DNA of 64,000 nucleotides. Source: Argentina anserina. Its lineage: Eukaryota; Streptophyta; Magnoliopsida; Rosales; Rosaceae. The position numbers and the translations under genes were made by a program. Shown here piece by piece: positions 21,510-31,885 of this stretch. The first letter of the stretch is position 1, and every line of letters begins with the position of its first letter. The stretch covers positions 62,001-126,000 of the forward strand of contig NW_026089405.1 in assembly GCF_933775445.1 (NCBI RefSeq). The letters are read 5' to 3'. The notes beneath the pieces are model-generated. The model saw only the letters and a program-made list of their open reading frames with translations. It did no database searches and was not told the origin of the DNA.

Positions 21510-22590
21510 AAATGATAGAACGATAGGTTAGAACGTCTATAAAATACCCTGTAAAACATCATCGTTAGTATAGAATAAGCAGGGATCGTTCAGTCCGGGG
21601 AATCAAAAGGGCCTCAACACTTATCATGTTATTGGGAGATTTGAGTTGGATTCTAAAACTACAACTTAAAATAAATCCTAAATTACTTATATACAATTGA
21701 TCAACCATTTATCACATAACCAAAACACGAATTCAACTCAAGAAACATGTATGACACGCATAGAACAACATATAGGCAGCAAATTATTTCGATTCTTTCT
21801 AAGTCCATTTCAATTCCAATTCTAATTAGAGTCCGAAGCGGTTCATCTAATTGTTAAGACTTCTTATTTATCTAGAATCAACGAAGCGTTCAATCCTAAA
21901 CATATGCTAAAGAGAGTTCAACATAACGAAGCGTCTAGTTAAACAACAAAGTAGCACATAAGCACATTAAGTCGAGTTGGAGACATGTTACACAAGCATG
22001 GCGTCACTCATCTTGATTAAACATGCAAATTCCTAGAACTATCACAGCCCTATATAAGTATCCATAATTGAAACACGAAGCGCATATTCAATCGAAGAAC
22101 ACTTTGGTGAATTAAATCGCAACCCTAGGAGAACCATGGCCTTGGCTTTCTCAAGCATTGATTTAGATGTACAAGTTCAAGGAACTAATTGAAATAAAAC
22201 CTAAAATTATTTCGAAACCTACTGCCCCTATGTCATTATACACAGCAAACATACAAATCTCATGAATTCATACAATCAAAACATAAAACCAAAGAAGTCT
22301 GAATTTATGTTCTTCATATATAAAACCGAAAATCACATCCAAGAATTCATACAATGAAATCGAAAATTGCAGAAAACCAAAAGAAAAATTACAAGCCATG
22401 GATGAATCACACTTTAGAAACCTTCTAGGATTCGGCAAGAATGGATTCGATTTGGGAGAGGAGGAAGATGAGCACGGTTTGGTGATGATGGATGAAGGTT
22501 TTGTGGCTTGAATTTTCTGGATGTATTTGGGCAGCAATTCGGCTGTGTTTGTGGGAGAATGGAGATGGATTTTCTGAAGGGATGCCGAGC

Positions 22591-22598
22591 TATATATA
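22591..22598 (-). promoter_or_regulatory. TATA box of the 5' LTR promoter
   Basis: TATATATA on the sense strand, preceded by TCC and followed by GCTCGGCATCCC. It is the only strong TATA-like octamer in the suitable part of the LTR. Transcription of the element would start about 25-35 bases further along the minus strand (near 22560). Confidence 0.65.
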
Positions 22599-22650
22599 GA
22601 GGAAGCAAGGGAGAGGCTGCTAGGGTTTCGGGCTGCTTGGTCCATCAATA

Positions 22651-22960
22651 CACGGCTGTGATCTCTCCTCAATGAATGCATCGAATGGCTCTCCTTGTTT
22701 TCCTTGTAGAACAAGCTCTTATCTCCTTGATTCTCTCATGGGCTGCACGGCATGGGCTCCTTTTTAGTTGCTGAATTGATAAGGCACGGCTGAATACCTC
22801 TTCCCCTTGTATAACTCTTCTATACACGGCATGACTCCTTATCCTTAGCTGATTTGAATAGGCACGGCTGATCTCTATTTTCTCTCAAGAGTCATGCACG
22901 GCATGGACTCCTATTTCCTCTCCAATTCGTGCCTTATCTTCATCTCCCACCTTGCACGGC
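22651..22960 (-). promoter_or_regulatory. U3 enhancer-like cluster: seven GCCGTG motifs in strict alternation
   Basis: The plus strand has CACGGC at 22651, 22746, 22785, 22825, 22863, 22897 and 22955. The two following bases alternate TG, AT, TG, AT, TG, AT, TG. Central spacing is 34-40 bases, so the array looks like a decayed dimeric repeat of about 78 bp. On the sense strand it lies just upstream of the TATA box, where LTR enhancers are found. The same cluster is at 12099-12408 in the 3' LTR and in all three solo LTRs. The binding factor is unknown. Confidence 0.6.
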
Positions 22961-23540
22961 TGAATCATTTAATTACCTTGCAATTATCTCTTAAATCTGA
23001 AAATAAGAAAAGAAAACATAAGTAAGAGATAATCCATTCGAAAATCATGTCCTAATCTAGACATTAGTTGTCTTAAAAAGACACATGTAATAGATGAGCT
23101 CAACTAGATTAGGAAAGTTTCTAATTTGCAAAAAGGAAACTTACTAGAATAAGTAAGTTACTAGAACAAGGAAGTTCATTTAGGAAAGTTTCGTAATAAG
23201 AGTTTGAGTTCAAGTAGGACTTTCCAGAATGGTACGTTTCCTAGTCTAACAAGGATTCCTAATGCAAACATGACTCTCAAGATATCGCCAATGCGACCAA
23301 AACGTAGAAAGATGAAGACTCCAAATTCAACTAGGTTTCCTAGTCCTATAAGGATTCCTACTCAAACTAGGACTCTAGACCAATTCTTCGTTTTTAACTC
23401 GTTTAAGCACAAAAACACATCCATAACCATCCAAGACTCCTATTGTGACTCAATGACTCGATATTACAACAATAAGGGTTAAGCAAAGTACAAATGGAGG
23501 TAAAAACATATTAAGAACGTAGCACAAAGTGCTCCTATCA

Positions 23541-23545
23541 TGAGT
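23541..23545. repeat. Target-site duplication, right copy (TGAGT)
   Basis: Direct repeat of 10956-10960. It continues into ATGTTTACAATTG, the same bases that follow the single TGAGT at the unoccupied paralogous sites. Confidence 0.95.
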
Positions 23546-24294
23546 ATGTTTACAATTGCAATTTGAGTATCTTTTCAATTCTCGTTTGAGTATCTTTCTG
23601 TAAGCCTTTCTGATGCGAGTTTCTATTGAATTTGAGAGTGTTTCCAGTGTGGGCGTGTGTTTCTTTCAAACTGAGTATCTTTCTATCGTTTGAGTATGTT
23701 TACTATTGCACTTTGAGTATCTTTTCAATTCTCGTTTGAGTATCTTTCTATAAGCCTTTCTGTCGCGAATTTCTATTGAATTTGAGAGTGTTTCCAGTGT
23801 GGGCGTGTGTTTCTTTCAAACTGAGTATCTTTCTATCGTTTGAGTATGTTTACTATTGCACTTTAAGTATCTTTTCAATTCTCGTTTGAGTATCTTTCTG
23901 TAAGGCTTTCTGATGCGAGTTTCTATTGAATTTTAGAGTGTTTCGAGTGTGGGCGTGTGTTTCTTTCAAACTGAGTATCTTTCTACCGTTTGAGTATGTT
24001 TACTATTGCACTTTGAGTATCTTTTCAATTCTCCTTTGAGTATCTTTCTGTAAGCCTTTCTGATGCGAGTTTCTATTGAATTTGAGAGTGTTTCCAGTGT
24101 GGGCGTGTGTTTCTTTCAAACTGAGTATCTTTCTACCGTTTGAGTATGTTTACTATTGCACTTTGAGTATCTTTTCAATTCTCGTTTGAGTATCTTTCTG
24201 AACGGCTTTCGATGCGAGTTTTTCTTGAATTTGAGAGTATTTCCAGTGTGGGCGTATGTTTCTTTCCAACTGAGTATCTTTCTATCGTTTGAGT
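23541..24294. repeat. Satellite spacer 1 between LTRs (5 monomers, 754 bp)
   Basis: Five satellite monomers plus the 5-bp target-site duplication (4 x 150 + 149 + 5). Monomer order is GTAAGCC, ATAAGCC/TCGCGAA, GTAAGGC with TTTCGAG, GTAAGCC with CTCCTTTGAG, then the GAACGG monomer with GGGCGTATG that precedes each LTR. The spacer both begins and ends with TGAGT. Confidence 0.92.
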
Positions 24295-26322
24295 TGATAG
24301 AACGTTAGGTTAGAACGTCTATAAAATACCCTGTAAAACATCATCGTTAGTATAGAATAAGCAGGGATCGTTCAGTCCGGGGAATCAAAAGGGCCTCAAC
24401 ACTTATCATGTTATTGGGAGATTTGAGTTGGATTCTAAAACTACAACTTAAAATAAATCCTAAATTACTTATATACAATTGATCAACCATTTATCACATA
24501 ACCAAAACACGAATTCAACTCAAGAAACATGTATGACACGCATAGAACAACATATAGGCAGCAAATTATTTCGATTCTTTCTAAGTCCATTTCAATTCCA
24601 ATTCTAATTAGAGTCCGAAGCGGTTCATCTAATCGTTAAGACTTCTTATTTATCTAGAATCAACGAAGCGTTCAATCCTAAACATATGCTAAAGAGAGTT
24701 CAACATAACGAAGCGTCTAGTTAAACAACAAAGTAGCACATAAGCACATTAAGTCGAGTTGGAGACATGTTACACAAGCATGGCGTCACTCATCTTGATT
24801 AAACATGCAAATTCCTAGAACTATCACAGCCCTATATAAGTATCCATAATTGAAACACGAAGCGCATATTCAATCGAAGAACACTTTGGTGAATTAAATC
24901 GCAACCGTAGGAGAACCATGGCCTTGGCTTTCTCAAGCATTGATTTAGATGTACAAGTTCAAGGAACTAATTGAAATAAAACCTAAAATTATTTCGAAAC
25001 CTACTGCCCCTATGTCATTATACACAGCAAACATACAAATCTCATGAATTCATACAATCAAAACATAAAACCAAAGAAGTCTGAATTTATGTTCTTCATA
25101 TATAAAACCGAAAATCACATCCAAGAATTCATACAATGAAATCGAAAATTGCAGAAAACCAAAAGAAAAATTACAAGCCATGGATGAATCACACTTTAGA
25201 AACCTTCTAGGATTCGGCAAGAATGGATTCGATTTGGGAGAGGAGGAAGATGAGCACGGTTTGGTGATGATGGATGAAGGTTTTGTGGCTTGAATTTTCT
25301 GGATGTATTTGGGCAGCAATTCGGCTGTGTTTGTGGGAGAATGGAGATGGATTTTCTGAAGGGATGCCGAGCTATATATAGAGGAAGCAAGGGAGAGGCT
25401 GCTAGGGTTTCGGGCTGCTTGGTCCATCAATACACGGCTGTGATCTCTCCTCAATGAATGCATCGAATGGCTCTCCTTGTTTTCCTTGTAGAACAAGCTC
25501 TTATCTCCTTGATTCTCTCATGGGCTGCACGGCATGGGCTCCTTTTTAGTTGCTGAATTGATAAGGCACGGCTGAATACCTCTTCCCCTTGTATAACTCT
25601 TCTATACACGGCATGACTCCTTATCCTTAGCTGATTTGAATAGGCACGGCTGATCTCTATTTTCTCTCAAGAGTCATGCACGGCATGGACTCCTATTTCC
25701 TCTCCAATTCGTGCCTTATCTTCATCTCCCACCTTGCACGGCTGAATCATTTAATTACCTTGCAATTATCTCTTAAATCTGAAAATAAGAAAAGAAAACA
25801 TAAGTAAGAGATAATCCATTCGAAAATCATGTCCTAATCTAGACATTAGTTGTCTTAAAAAGACACATGTAATAGATGAGCTCAACTAGATTAGGAAAGT
25901 TTCTAATTTGCAAAAAGGAAACTTACTAGAATAAGTAAGTTACTAGAACAAGGAAGTTCATTTAGGAAAGTTTCGTAATAAGAGTTTGAGTTCAAGTAGG
26001 ACTTTCCAGAATGGTACGTTTCCTAGTCTAACAAGGATTCCTAATGCAAACATGACTCTCAAGATATCGCCAATGCGACCAAAACGTAGAAAGATGAAGA
26101 CTCCAAATTCAACTAGGTTTCCTAGTCCTATAAGGATTCCTACTCAAACTAGGACTCTAGACCAATTCTTCGTTTTTAACTCGTTTAAGCACAAAAACAC
26201 ATCCATAACCATCCAAGACTCCTATTGTGACTCAATGACTCGATATTACAACAATAAGGGTTAAGCAAAGTACAAATGGAGGTAAAAACATATTAAGAAC
26301 GTAGCACAAAGTGCTCCTATCA
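24295..26322 (-). mobile_element. Solo LTR 1 (Athila)
   Basis: A 2028-bp LTR with no internal region, flanked by TGAGT at 24290-24294 and 26323-26327. It shares two changes with the other solo LTRs that neither LTR of the full element has: GTTAGG near its left end (24308) and ACCGTAG near 24907. At the sites that distinguish the element's two LTRs it carries the left-LTR base at the first and the right-LTR bases at the other two. That mosaic is what an LTR-LTR crossover would give, but it could equally be the ancestral state. Confidence 0.93.
25373..25380 (-). promoter_or_regulatory. TATA box, solo LTR 1
   Basis: TATATATA at the same offset as in the full element's LTRs. If active it would transcribe leftward into satellite spacer 1. 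Confidence 0.5.
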
Positions 26323-27075
26323 TGAGTATGTTTACAATTGCAATTTGAGTATCTTTTCAATTCTCGTTTGAGTATCTTTCTGTAAGCCTTTCTGATGCGA
26401 GTTTCTATTGAATTTGAGAGTGTTTCCAGTGTGGGCGTGTGTTTCTTTCAAACTGAGTATCTTTCTATCGTTTGAGTATGTTTACTATTGCACTTTGAGT
26501 ATCTTTTCAATTCTCGTTTGAGTATCTTTCTATAAGCCTTTCTGTCGCGAATTTCTATTGAATTTGAGAGTGTTTCCAGTGTGGGCGTGTGTTTCTTTCA
26601 AACTGAGTATCTTTCTATCGTTTGAGTATGTTTACTATTGCACTTAAGTATCTTTTCAATTCTCGTTTGAGTATCTTTCTGTAAGGCTTTCTGATGCGAG
26701 TTTCTATTGAATTTTAGAGTGTTTCGAGTGTGGGCGTGTGTTTCTTTCAAACTGAGTATCTTTCTACCGTTTGAGTATGTTTACTATTGCACTTTGAGTA
26801 TCTTTTCAATTCTCCTTTGAGTATCTTTCTGTAAGCCTTTCTGATGCGAGTTTCTATTGAATTTGAGAGTGTTTCCAGTGTGGGCGTGTGTTTCTTTCAA
26901 ACTGAGTATCTTTCTACCGTTTGAGTATGTTTACTATTGCACTTTGAGTATCTTTTCAATTCTCGTTTGAGTATCTTTCTGAACGGCTTTCGATGCGAGT
27001 TTTTCTTGAATTTGAGAGTATTTCCAGTGTGGGCGTATGTTTCTTTCCAACTGAGTATCTTTCTATCGTTTGAGT
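26323..27075. repeat. Satellite spacer 2 between LTRs (753 bp)
   Basis: Same five-monomer order as spacer 1, with one base missing (CACTTAAG near 26641 where spacer 1 has CACTTTAAG). Confidence 0.92.
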
Positions 27076-29103
27076 TGATAGAACGTTAGGTTAGAACGTC
27101 TATAAAATACCCTGTAAAACATCATCGTTAGTATAGAATAAGCAGGGATCGTTCAGTCCGGGGAATCAAAAGGGCCTCAACACTTATCATGTTATTGGGA
27201 GATTTGAGTTGGATTCTAAAACTACAACTTAAAATAAATCCTAAATTACTTATATACAATTGATCAACCATTTATCACATAACCAAAACACGAATTCAAC
27301 TCAAGAAACATGTATGACACGCATAGAACAACATATAGGCAGCAAATTATTTCGATTCTTTCTAAGTCCATTTCAATTCCAATTCTAATTAGAGTCCGAA
27401 GCGGTTCATCTAATCGTTAAGACTTCTTATTTATCTAGAATCAACGAAGCGTTCAATCCTAAACATATGCTAAAGAGAGTTCAACATAACGAAGCGTCTA
27501 GTTAAACAACAAAGTAGCACATAAGCACATTAAGTCGAGTTGGAGACATGTTACACAAGCATGGCGTCACTCATCTTGATTAAACATGCAAATTCCTAGA
27601 ACTATCACAGCCCTATATAAGTATCCATAATTGAAACACGAAGCGCATATTCAATCGAAGAACACTTTGGTGAATTAAATCGCAACCGTAGGAGAACCAT
27701 GGCCTTGGCTTTCTCAAGCATTGATTTAGATGTACAAGTTCAAGGAACTAATTGAAATAAAACCTAAAATTATTTCGAAACCTACTGCCCCTATGTCATT
27801 ATACACAGCAAACATACAAATCTCATGAATTCATACAATCAAAACATAAAACCAAAGAAGTCTGAATTTATGTTCTTCATATATAAAACCGAAAATCACA
27901 TCCAAGAATTCATACAATGAAATCGAAAATTGCAGAAAACCAAAAGAAAAATTACAAGCCATGGATGAATCACACTTTAGAAACCTTCTAGGATTCGGCA
28001 AGAATGGATTCGATTTGGGAGAGGAGGAAGATGAGCACGGTTTGGTGATGATGGATGAAGGTTTTGTGGCTTGAATTTTCTGGATGTATTTGGGCAGCAA
28101 TTCGGCTGTGTTTGTGGGAGAATGGAGATGGATTTTCTGAAGGGATGCCGAGCTATATATAGAGGAAGCAAGGGAGAGGCTGCTAGGGTTTCGGGCTGCT
28201 TGGTCCATCAATACACGGCTGTGATCTCTCCTCAATGAATGCATCGAATGGCTCTCCTTGTTTTCCTTGTAGAACAAGCTCTTATCTCCTTGATTCTCTC
28301 ATGGGCTGCACGGCATGGGCTCCTTTTTAGTTGCTGAATTGATAAGGCACGGCTGAATACCTCTTCCCCTTGTATAACTCTTCTATACACGGCATGACTC
28401 CTTATCCTTAGCTGATTTGAATAGGCACGGCTGATCTCTATTTTCTCTCAAGAGTCATGCACGGCATGGACTCCTATTTCCTCTCCAATTCGTGCCTTAT
28501 CTTCATCTCCCACCTTGCACGGCTGAATCATTTAATTACCTTGCAATTATCTCTTAAATCTGAAAATAAGAAAAGAAAACATAAGTAAGAGATAATCCAT
28601 TCGAAAATCATGTCCTAATCTAGACATTAGTTGTCTTAAAAAGACACATGTAATAGATGAGCTCAACTAGATTAGGAAAGTTTCTAATTTGCAAAAAGGA
28701 AACTTACTAGAATAAGTAAGTTACTAGAACAAGGAAGTTCATTTAGGAAAGTTTCGTAATAAGAGTTTGAGTTCAAGTAGGACTTTCCAGAATGGTACGT
28801 TTCCTAGTCTAACAAGGATTCCTAATGCAAACATGACTCTCAAGATATCGCCAATGCGACCAAAACGTAGAAAGATGAAGACTCCAAATTCAACTAGGTT
28901 TCCTAGTCCTATAAGGATTCCTACTCAAACTAGGACTCTAGACCAATTCTTCGTTTTTAACTCGTTTAAGCACAAAAACACATCCATAACCATCCAAGAC
29001 TCCTATTGTGACTCAATGACTCGATATTACAACAATAAGGGTTAAGCAAAGTACAAATGGAGGTAAAAACATATTAAGAACGTAGCACAAAGTGCTCCTA
29101 TCA
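27076..29103 (-). mobile_element. Solo LTR 2 (Athila)
   Basis: 2028 bp, flanked by TGAGT at 27071-27075 and 29104-29108. It carries the same two solo-specific changes as solo LTR 1, and I see no difference between the two in the parts compared. Confidence 0.93.
28154..28161 (-). promoter_or_regulatory. TATA box, solo LTR 2
   Basis: TATATATA at the conserved LTR offset. Confidence 0.5.
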
Positions 29104-29857
29104 TGAGTATGTTTACAATTGCAATTTGAGTATCTTTTCAATTCTCGTTTGAGTATCTTTCTGTAAGCCTTTCTGATGCGAGTTTCTATTGAATTTGAGA
29201 GTGTTTCCAGTGTGGGCGTGTGTTTCTTTCAAACTGAGTATCTTTCTATCGTTTGAGTATGTTTACTATTGCACTTTGAGTATCTTTTCAATTCTCGTTT
29301 GAGTATCTTTCTATAAGCCTTTCTGTCGCGAATTTCTATTGAATTTGAGAGTGTTTCCAGTGTGGGCGTGTGTTTCTTTCAAACTGAGTATCTTTCTATC
29401 GTTTGAGTATGTTTACTATTGCACTTTAAGTATCTTTTCAATTCTCGTTTGAGTATCTTTCTGTAAGGCTTTCTGATGCGAGTTTCTATTGAATTTTAGA
29501 GTGTTTCGAGTGTGGGCGTGTGTTTCTTTCAAACTGAGTATCTTTCTACCGTTTGAGTATGTTTACTATTGCACTTTGAGTATCTTTTCAATTCTCGTTT
29601 GAGTATCTTTCTGTAAGCCTTTCTGATGCGAGTTTCTATTGAATTTGAGAGTGTTTCCAGTGTGGGCGTGTGTTTCTTTCAAACTGAGTATCTTTCTACC
29701 GTTTGAGTATGTTTACTATTGCACTTTGAGTATCTTTTCAATTCTCGTTTGAGTATCTTTCTGAACGGCTTTCGATGCGAGTTTTTCTTGAATTTGAGAG
29801 TATTTCCAGTGTGGGCGTATGTTTCTTTCCAACTGAGTATCTTTCTATCGTTTGAGT
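29104..29857. repeat. Satellite spacer 3 between LTRs (754 bp)
   Basis: Same order as spacers 1 and 2, except that the fourth monomer has CTCGTTTGAG (about 29594) where the other two have CTCCTTTGAG. Confidence 0.92.
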
Positions 29858-31885
29858 TGATAGAACGTTAGGTTAGAACGTCTATAAAATACCCTGTAAA
29901 ACATCATCGTTAGTATAGAATAAGCAGGGATCGTTCAGTCCGGGGAATCAAAAGGGCCTCAACACTTATCATGTTATTGGGAGATTTGAGTTGGATTCTA
30001 AAACTACAACTTAAAATAAATCCTAAATTACTTATATACAATTGATCAACCATTTATCACATAACCAAAACACGAATTCAACTCAAGAAACATGTATGAC
30101 ACGCATAGAACAACATATAGGCAGCAAATTATTTCGATTCTTTCTAAGTCCATTTCAATTCCAATTCTAATTAGAGTCCGAAGCGGTTCATCTAATCGTT
30201 AAGACTTCTTATTTATCTAGAATCAACGAAGCGTTCAATCCTAAACATATGCTAAAGAGAGTTCAACATAACGAAGCGTCTAGTTAAACAACAAAGTAGC
30301 ACATAAGCACATTAAGTCGAGTTGGAGACATGTTACACAAGCATGGCGTCACTCATCTTGATTAAACATGCAAATTCCTAGAACTATCACAGCCCTATAT
30401 AAGTATCCATAATTGAAACACGAAGCGCATATTCAATCGAAGAACACTTTGGTGAATTAAATCGCAACCGTAGGAGAACCATGGCCTTGGCTTTCTCAAG
30501 CATTGATTTAGATGTACAAGTTCAAGGAACTAATTGAAATAAAACCTAAAATTATTTCGAAACCTACTGCCCCTATGTCATTATACACAGCAAACATACA
30601 AATCTCATGAATTCATACAATCAAAACATAAAACCAAAGAAGTCTGAATTTATGTTCTTCATATATAAAACCGAAAATCACATCCAAGAATTCATACAAT
30701 GAAATCGAAAATTGCAGAAAACCAAAAGAAAAATTACAAGCCATGGATGAATCACACTTTAGAAACCTTCTAGGATTCGGCAAGAATGGATTCGATTTGG
30801 GAGAGGAGGAAGATGAGCACGGTTTGGTGATGATGGATGAAGGTTTTGTGGCTTGAATTTTCTGGATGTATTTGGGCAGCAATTCGGCTGTGTTTGTGGG
30901 AGAATGGAGATGGATTTTCTGAAGGGATGCCGAGCTATATATAGAGGAAGCAAGGGAGAGGCTGCTAGGGTTTCGGGCTGCTTGGTCCATCAATACACGG
31001 CTGTGATCTCTCCTCAATGAATGCATCGAATGGCTCTCCTTGTTTTCCTTGTAGAACAAGCTCTTATCTCCTTGATTCTCTCATGGGCTGCACGGCATGG
31101 GCTCCTTTTTAGTTGCTGAATTGATAAGGCACGGCTGAATACCTCTTCCCCTTGTATAACTCTTCTATACACGGCATGACTCCTTATCCTTAGCTGATTT
31201 GAATAGGCACGGCTGATCTCTATTTTCTCTCAAGAGTCATGCACGGCATGGACTCCTATTTCCTCTCCAATTCGTGCCTTATCTTCATCTCCCACCTTGC
31301 ACGGCTGAATCATTTAATTACCTTGCAATTATCTCTTAAATCTGAAAATAAGAAAAGAAAACATAAGTAAGAGATAATCCATTCGAAAATCATGTCCTAA
31401 TCTAGACATTAGTTGTCTTAAAAAGACACATGTAATAGATGAGCTCAACTAGATTAGGAAAGTTTCTAATTTGCAAAAAGGAAACTTACTAGAATAAGTA
31501 AGTTACTAGAACAAGGAAGTTCATTTAGGAAAGTTTCGTAATAAGAGTTTGAGTTCAAGTAGGACTTTCCAGAATGGTACGTTTCCTAGTCTAACAAGGA
31601 TTCCTAATGCAAACATGACTCTCAAGATATCGCCAATGCGACCAAAACGTAGAAAGATGAAGACTCCAAATTCAACTAGGGTTCCTAGTCCTATAAGGAT
31701 TCCTACTCAAACTAGGACTCTAGACCAATTCTTCGTTTTTAACTCGTTTAAGCACAAAAACACATCCATAACCATCCAAGACTCCTATTGTGACTCAATG
31801 ACTCGATATTACAACAATAAGGGTTAAGCAAAGTACAAATGGAGGTAAAAACATATTAAGAACGTAGCACAAAGTGCTCCTATCA
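29858..31885 (-). mobile_element. Solo LTR 3 (Athila)
   Basis: 2028 bp, flanked by TGAGT at 29853-29857 and 31886-31890. It has the two solo-specific changes plus a private change near 31681 (AGGGTTCC where the others have AGGTTTCC). The satellite after it follows the same spacer order for about four monomers and then continues as ordinary array. Confidence 0.93.
30936..30943 (-). promoter_or_regulatory. TATA box, solo LTR 3
   Basis: TATATATA at the conserved LTR offset. Confidence 0.5.

Larger units (their letters stand above)
10961..23540 (-). mobile_element. Complete Ty3/gypsy LTR retrotransposon, Athila lineage
   Basis: A 12580-bp element in minus orientation: 5' LTR 21513-23540, primer binding site 21492-21509, leader, Gag-protease ORF, in-frame UAG, RT-RNase H-integrase ORF, 1.8-kb non-coding region, polypurine tract and 3' LTR 10961-12988. 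Both LTRs are 2028 bp with TGATAG...CTATCA ends and a TGAGT duplication. The Athila assignment rests on the tRNA-Asp primer site, the CX2CX3HX4C knuckle, the DLGASIN protease motif, the FMDD RT motif followed by FSVYG, and the linker before the protease. By eye the LTRs differ at three positions (11310/21862, 12550/23102, 12742/23294), so insertion is recent. No frameshift is visible; the only break is the UAG at 17892-17894. Confidence 0.96.
21513..23540 (-). repeat. 5' LTR of the Athila element (also unit 1 of the LTR-satellite tandem)
   Basis: A 2028-bp LTR of the same length as the left one. It is the 5' LTR because the tRNA-Asp site adjoins it at 21509. Its one private change is at 21862 (T where the others have C). 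With a start site placed about 30 bases after the TATA box, U3 would be roughly 23540-22560 and R-U5 roughly 22560-21513. No clear AATAAA signal is visible on the sense strand, so the R/U5 boundary is not set. Together with the 754 bp of satellite that follow, it is the first of four tandem 2782-bp LTR-plus-satellite units. Confidence 0.95.

Noticed and set aside
23204..23482. 92-codon plus-strand frame in the right and solo LTRs
   Set aside because: Antisense to the element and low-complexity. It is not present in the same form in the left LTR, where the base at 12742 differs and removes a codon match.
23541..31885. Three independent solo-LTR insertions
   Set aside because: Identical target base, identical TGAGT, identical five-monomer spacers and shared private changes require duplication of one event.
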